NCBI GenBank assembly: GCA_959018045.1
Contig: CAUEJN010000060.1
Location: 1 to 6,894, forward strand
Source: an uncultured Butyricicoccus sp.
Lineage (GTDB): Bacteria; Bacillota; Clostridia; Oscillospirales; Butyricicoccaceae
DNA length: 6,894 nt
Direction of reading: 5' to 3'
Shown here one piece after another: positions 5,839-6,894 of this stretch. Position 1 is the stretch's first letter, and the number at the start of each line of letters is the position of its first letter. A program made the position numbers and the translations under genes. The notes beneath the pieces are model-generated. The model was given only the letters and a program-made list of their open reading frames with translations. It searched no databases and was not told the origin of the DNA.

Positions 5839-6035
5839 GGTGTATCCTCCTGCATGATCTCGATGACCGATGCCGGGCAGGCATTGGCGCATAAACCGCA
5901 GCCCACACACTGCGCGCGCGCAACCTCGGCAAAGATACCCTTGGGGACGGTGATTGCCTGACGGGGACAGACCTTCACACAGCATCCGCAGGCAACGCAA
6001 AGTGCGGTGTCCACCACCGCAAAACGTTTTTTCAT
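5835..6035 (-). CDS. Small 2[4Fe-4S] ferredoxin
   Basis: This 66-residue protein is a clostridial-type ferredoxin carrying two [4Fe-4S] clusters for one-electron transfer in the cytoplasm. Both cluster motifs are complete: C13xxC16xxC19xxxC23P and C43xxC46xxC49xxxC53P, with an additional C18 in the first. The start at 6035 (MKKRFAVVD) is preceded by GAGGAGA nine bases upstream; an in-frame extension to 6110 lacks a ribosome site and has no family resemblance. It overlaps the membrane Fe-S gene by four bases, indicating a fixed stoichiometric pair. In several anaerobes a ferredoxin gene (frdX) accompanies hcp under the CRP/FNR-family regulator HcpR; the arrangement here, one operon upstream of hcp, recalls that pairing, though I cannot show that this is frdX. 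Confidence 0.93.
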   Translation of the reverse strand: MKKRFAVVDTALCVACGCCVKVCPRQAITVPKGIFAEVARAQCVGCGLCANACPASVIEIMQEDTP

Positions 6036-6068
6036 CGTTTGGTTTCTCCTCTCGATTGGTCTGTAAGG

Positions 6069-6074
6069 AGTATA
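6069..6074 (-). promoter_or_regulatory. Predicted -10 box of the ferredoxin operon
   Basis: TATACT on the minus strand gives a predicted start near 6062 and a 26-base leader. No good -35 hexamer is found 16-18 bases upstream. The palindrome at 6098-6110 sits instead at the usual position for an activator overlapping the -35 region. Confidence 0.5.
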
Positions 6075-6097
6075 GCAGATTGTAGGTTTTATATTCC

Positions 6098-6110
6098 GTG
6101 ACCCGGTCAC
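6098..6110. promoter_or_regulatory. Palindromic operator GTGACC-c-GGTCAC
   Basis: A perfect 13-base palindrome with one central base, lying between the sigma gene terminator and the ferredoxin promoter. Its centre at 6104 is 42 bases upstream of the predicted start, matching the class II activator position (-41.5) of CRP/FNR-family regulators, and the half-site contains GTGA, as in CRP sites. The spacing is one base off the CRP consensus TGTGA-N6-TCACA, so the regulator may be another family member such as HcpR, or a different protein. Confidence 0.5.
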
Positions 6111-6115
6111 AGAAC

Positions 6116-6147
6116 AAAAATACGCCTCCGGTCATACCGAAGGCGTA
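6116..6147 (-). terminator. Terminator of the sigma factor gene
   Basis: On the minus strand TACGCCTTCGGT (6147-6136) pairs with ACCGGAGGCGTA (6132-6121), 12 pairs including one G-U, around a three-base loop, followed by TTTTT (6120-6116). It begins three bases after the TGA of the sigma gene, so that gene is transcribed alone and the ferredoxin operon needs its own promoter. Confidence 0.87.
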
Positions 6148-6150
6148 CAG

Positions 6151-6675
6151 TCAAAAGTGTTTGCGGATTTCCTGTTTTAAACGGTGTTTGGTGCGCGAAG
6201 CGCGGATTTTTGCTGCGCCAAGTGAGATACCCATATCTTCTGCAATGGTGCGGAAGGGTTCGTTTTCCACGTAAGCTCGGCGCAATAGCTCGAGATCTTC
6301 GTAGGGTACCACACCGTCATAGAGCGTGTGCAGGTCGATCAGATCATCCATCCAGTAGGCAGCTTCCTGCTCGATGGCTTCCAGCGTGATGTATCCTTTT
6401 TCGCGGCGGCGTTTGCAGAACACAATCAGTACTTTACAATATAAGGTACGGCATAACCAACTGCTGGGATTTGCGCAGGCCAGCAGCTGATCGGATTTTT
6501 GACAGGCGGACAGAAATACCTGCTGCACGATCTCCTCAGCGGATTCCGGGTCGCGTACCAGACGCAGAGCCATTTGCTGCAATTGCTCTGCCTGCGCGTT
6601 CCAGATTTGTTCTACCTGTATTTTCTGCGCTTGGTTCAAATACCATCCATCTCCCTGTGTGGACGGATGCGCCAT
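6151..6675 (-). CDS. ECF-type RNA polymerase sigma factor, cysteine-rich
   Basis: The 174-residue product has the two-domain plan of extracytoplasmic-function sigma factors, which direct RNA polymerase to stress promoters. Region 2 is at about residues 22-90 (LRLVRDPESAEEIVQQVFLSA, the core-binding and -10 recognition part) and region 4 at about 125-170 (helix-turn-helix FRTIAEDMGISLGAAKIRASRTKHRLKQEI, the -35 recognition part). Five cysteines (58, 67, 75, 80, 87) crowd into region 2 and the start of the linker. The ATG at 6675 is the only good start; GGGGA three bases upstream is a weak, close ribosome site. No anti-sigma gene is visible: a terminator follows directly and upstream sequence runs off the window. 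Neighbouring operons for iron-sulfur and NO defence make it a candidate redox-responsive regulator, but no target promoter can be shown. It could also be an unrelated orphan sigma factor. Confidence 0.87.
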   Translation of the reverse strand: MAHPSTQGDGWYLNQAQKIQVEQIWNAQAEQLQQMALRLVRDPESAEEIVQQVFLSACQKSDQLLACANPSSWLCRTLYCKVLIVFCKRRREKGYITLEAIEQEAAYWMDDLIDLHTLYDGVVPYEDLELLRRAYVENEPFRTIAEDMGISLGAAKIRASRTKHRLKQEIRKHF

Positions 6676-6790
6676 TTGTCCCCGCGCTGTTCCGTCCGGT
6701 TTCTATCTATTATCATGGAAATTGTACTTGTCGGATTTTCGCATTTCTCGACGAAATTCGAGTCGTATCGATATAATACGCTTGATTTTT

Positions 6791-6819
6791 TTGACTTCTG
6801 CCGCATTATATCATATTTT
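6791..6819 (+). promoter_or_regulatory. Possible divergent promoter pointing out of the window
   Basis: TTGACT (6791-6796), a 17-base spacer and TATTTT (6814-6819) match the consensus at five and four of six positions. It overlaps the sigma promoter on the other strand and would serve a + strand gene beyond 6894, none of which is visible. Chance matches are common in DNA this AT-rich. Confidence 0.25.
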
Positions 6820-6833
6820 GATTGCGCTGTCTT
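6805..6833 (-). promoter_or_regulatory. Promoter of the sigma factor gene
   Basis: On the minus strand AAGACA (6833-6828), a 17-base spacer and a perfect TATAAT (6810-6805) preceded by TGA form an extended -10 promoter of the housekeeping type. The predicted start near 6798 leaves a leader of about 120 bases before the ATG at 6675. The leader has small inverted repeats (CGTAT with ATACG around 6763-6780) but no gene. The rest of 6676-6894 is AT-rich and I see nothing else in it. Confidence 0.6.
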
Positions 6834-6894
6834 TCGTATTTTTTCACCAACATATTGGCATATTGTTTTCATTTTTCATCGGAAACGTTATGAA

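Noticed and set aside
5839..6135. N-terminal extension of the NapH-like frame to 6135
   Set aside because: This part is the ferredoxin gene read in another frame; the ATG at 5838 has AGGAGG at seven bases.
6636..6872. Minus-strand open frame of 78 codons upstream of the sigma gene
   Set aside because: It spans the predicted sigma promoter, is AT-rich, has no ribosome site and resembles no protein.
1..6894. CRISPR arrays, insertion sequences, tRNA or rRNA genes
   Set aside because: I looked for regularly spaced repeats, transposase motifs with terminal repeats and RNA gene signatures and found none.

Overview
The window reads as chromosomal DNA of a strict anaerobe, most likely a gut-type member of the Clostridia. 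The grounds are: an [FeFe] hydrogenase end, a class I hybrid cluster protein (N-terminal cysteine spacing of strict anaerobes), a RACo-like corrinoid-activating protein, strong AGGAGG-type ribosome binding sites, and coding DNA rich in G+C at third positions next to AT-rich intergenic DNA. I cannot name a genus. The first 22 bases are not biological: they match the Illumina TruSeq read-2 adapter with one mismatch, so this is a raw contig end.

Layout. 23-432 (+): 3' end of an [FeFe] hydrogenase with its last H-cluster cysteine motif. 433-569: a run of small inverted repeats ending in a terminator between two convergent genes. 477-1846 (-): a RACo-like [2Fe-2S]/ASKHA protein gene broken by one frameshift near 1271-1276. 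1864-2052 (-): a small unrecognised ORF that emerges directly from a terminator. 2153-5089 (-): a three-gene operon, hcp (hybrid cluster protein fused to a C-terminal DUF1858-like redox-disulfide domain), an uncharacterised 192-residue protein and a hemerythrin, closed by a strong terminator. 5248-6035 (-): a two-gene operon, an 8Fe ferredoxin and a NapH-like membrane Fe-S protein overlapping by ATGA, with its own terminator. 6151-6675 (-): an ECF-type sigma factor with an unusual cluster of cysteines and its own terminator. 6676-6894: AT-rich DNA with a clear promoter for the sigma gene and no gene.

How the genes may work together. Hcp handles NO or hydroxylamine in anaerobes, hemerythrins bind O2 or NO through a di-iron site, and a ferredoxin plus a membrane Fe-S protein could deliver electrons to Hcp. 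The five genes from 6035 down to 2153 therefore look like a nitrosative/oxidative stress module in two adjacent transcription units, preceded by a regulator-type gene. Both units have a good -10 box without a -35 box, and both have a symmetric element centred 41.5-42 bases upstream of the predicted start, the place for a CRP/FNR-type activator. The uncharacterised 192-residue protein is the best candidate for a new component. These links are inferred from position and family knowledge, not demonstrated.
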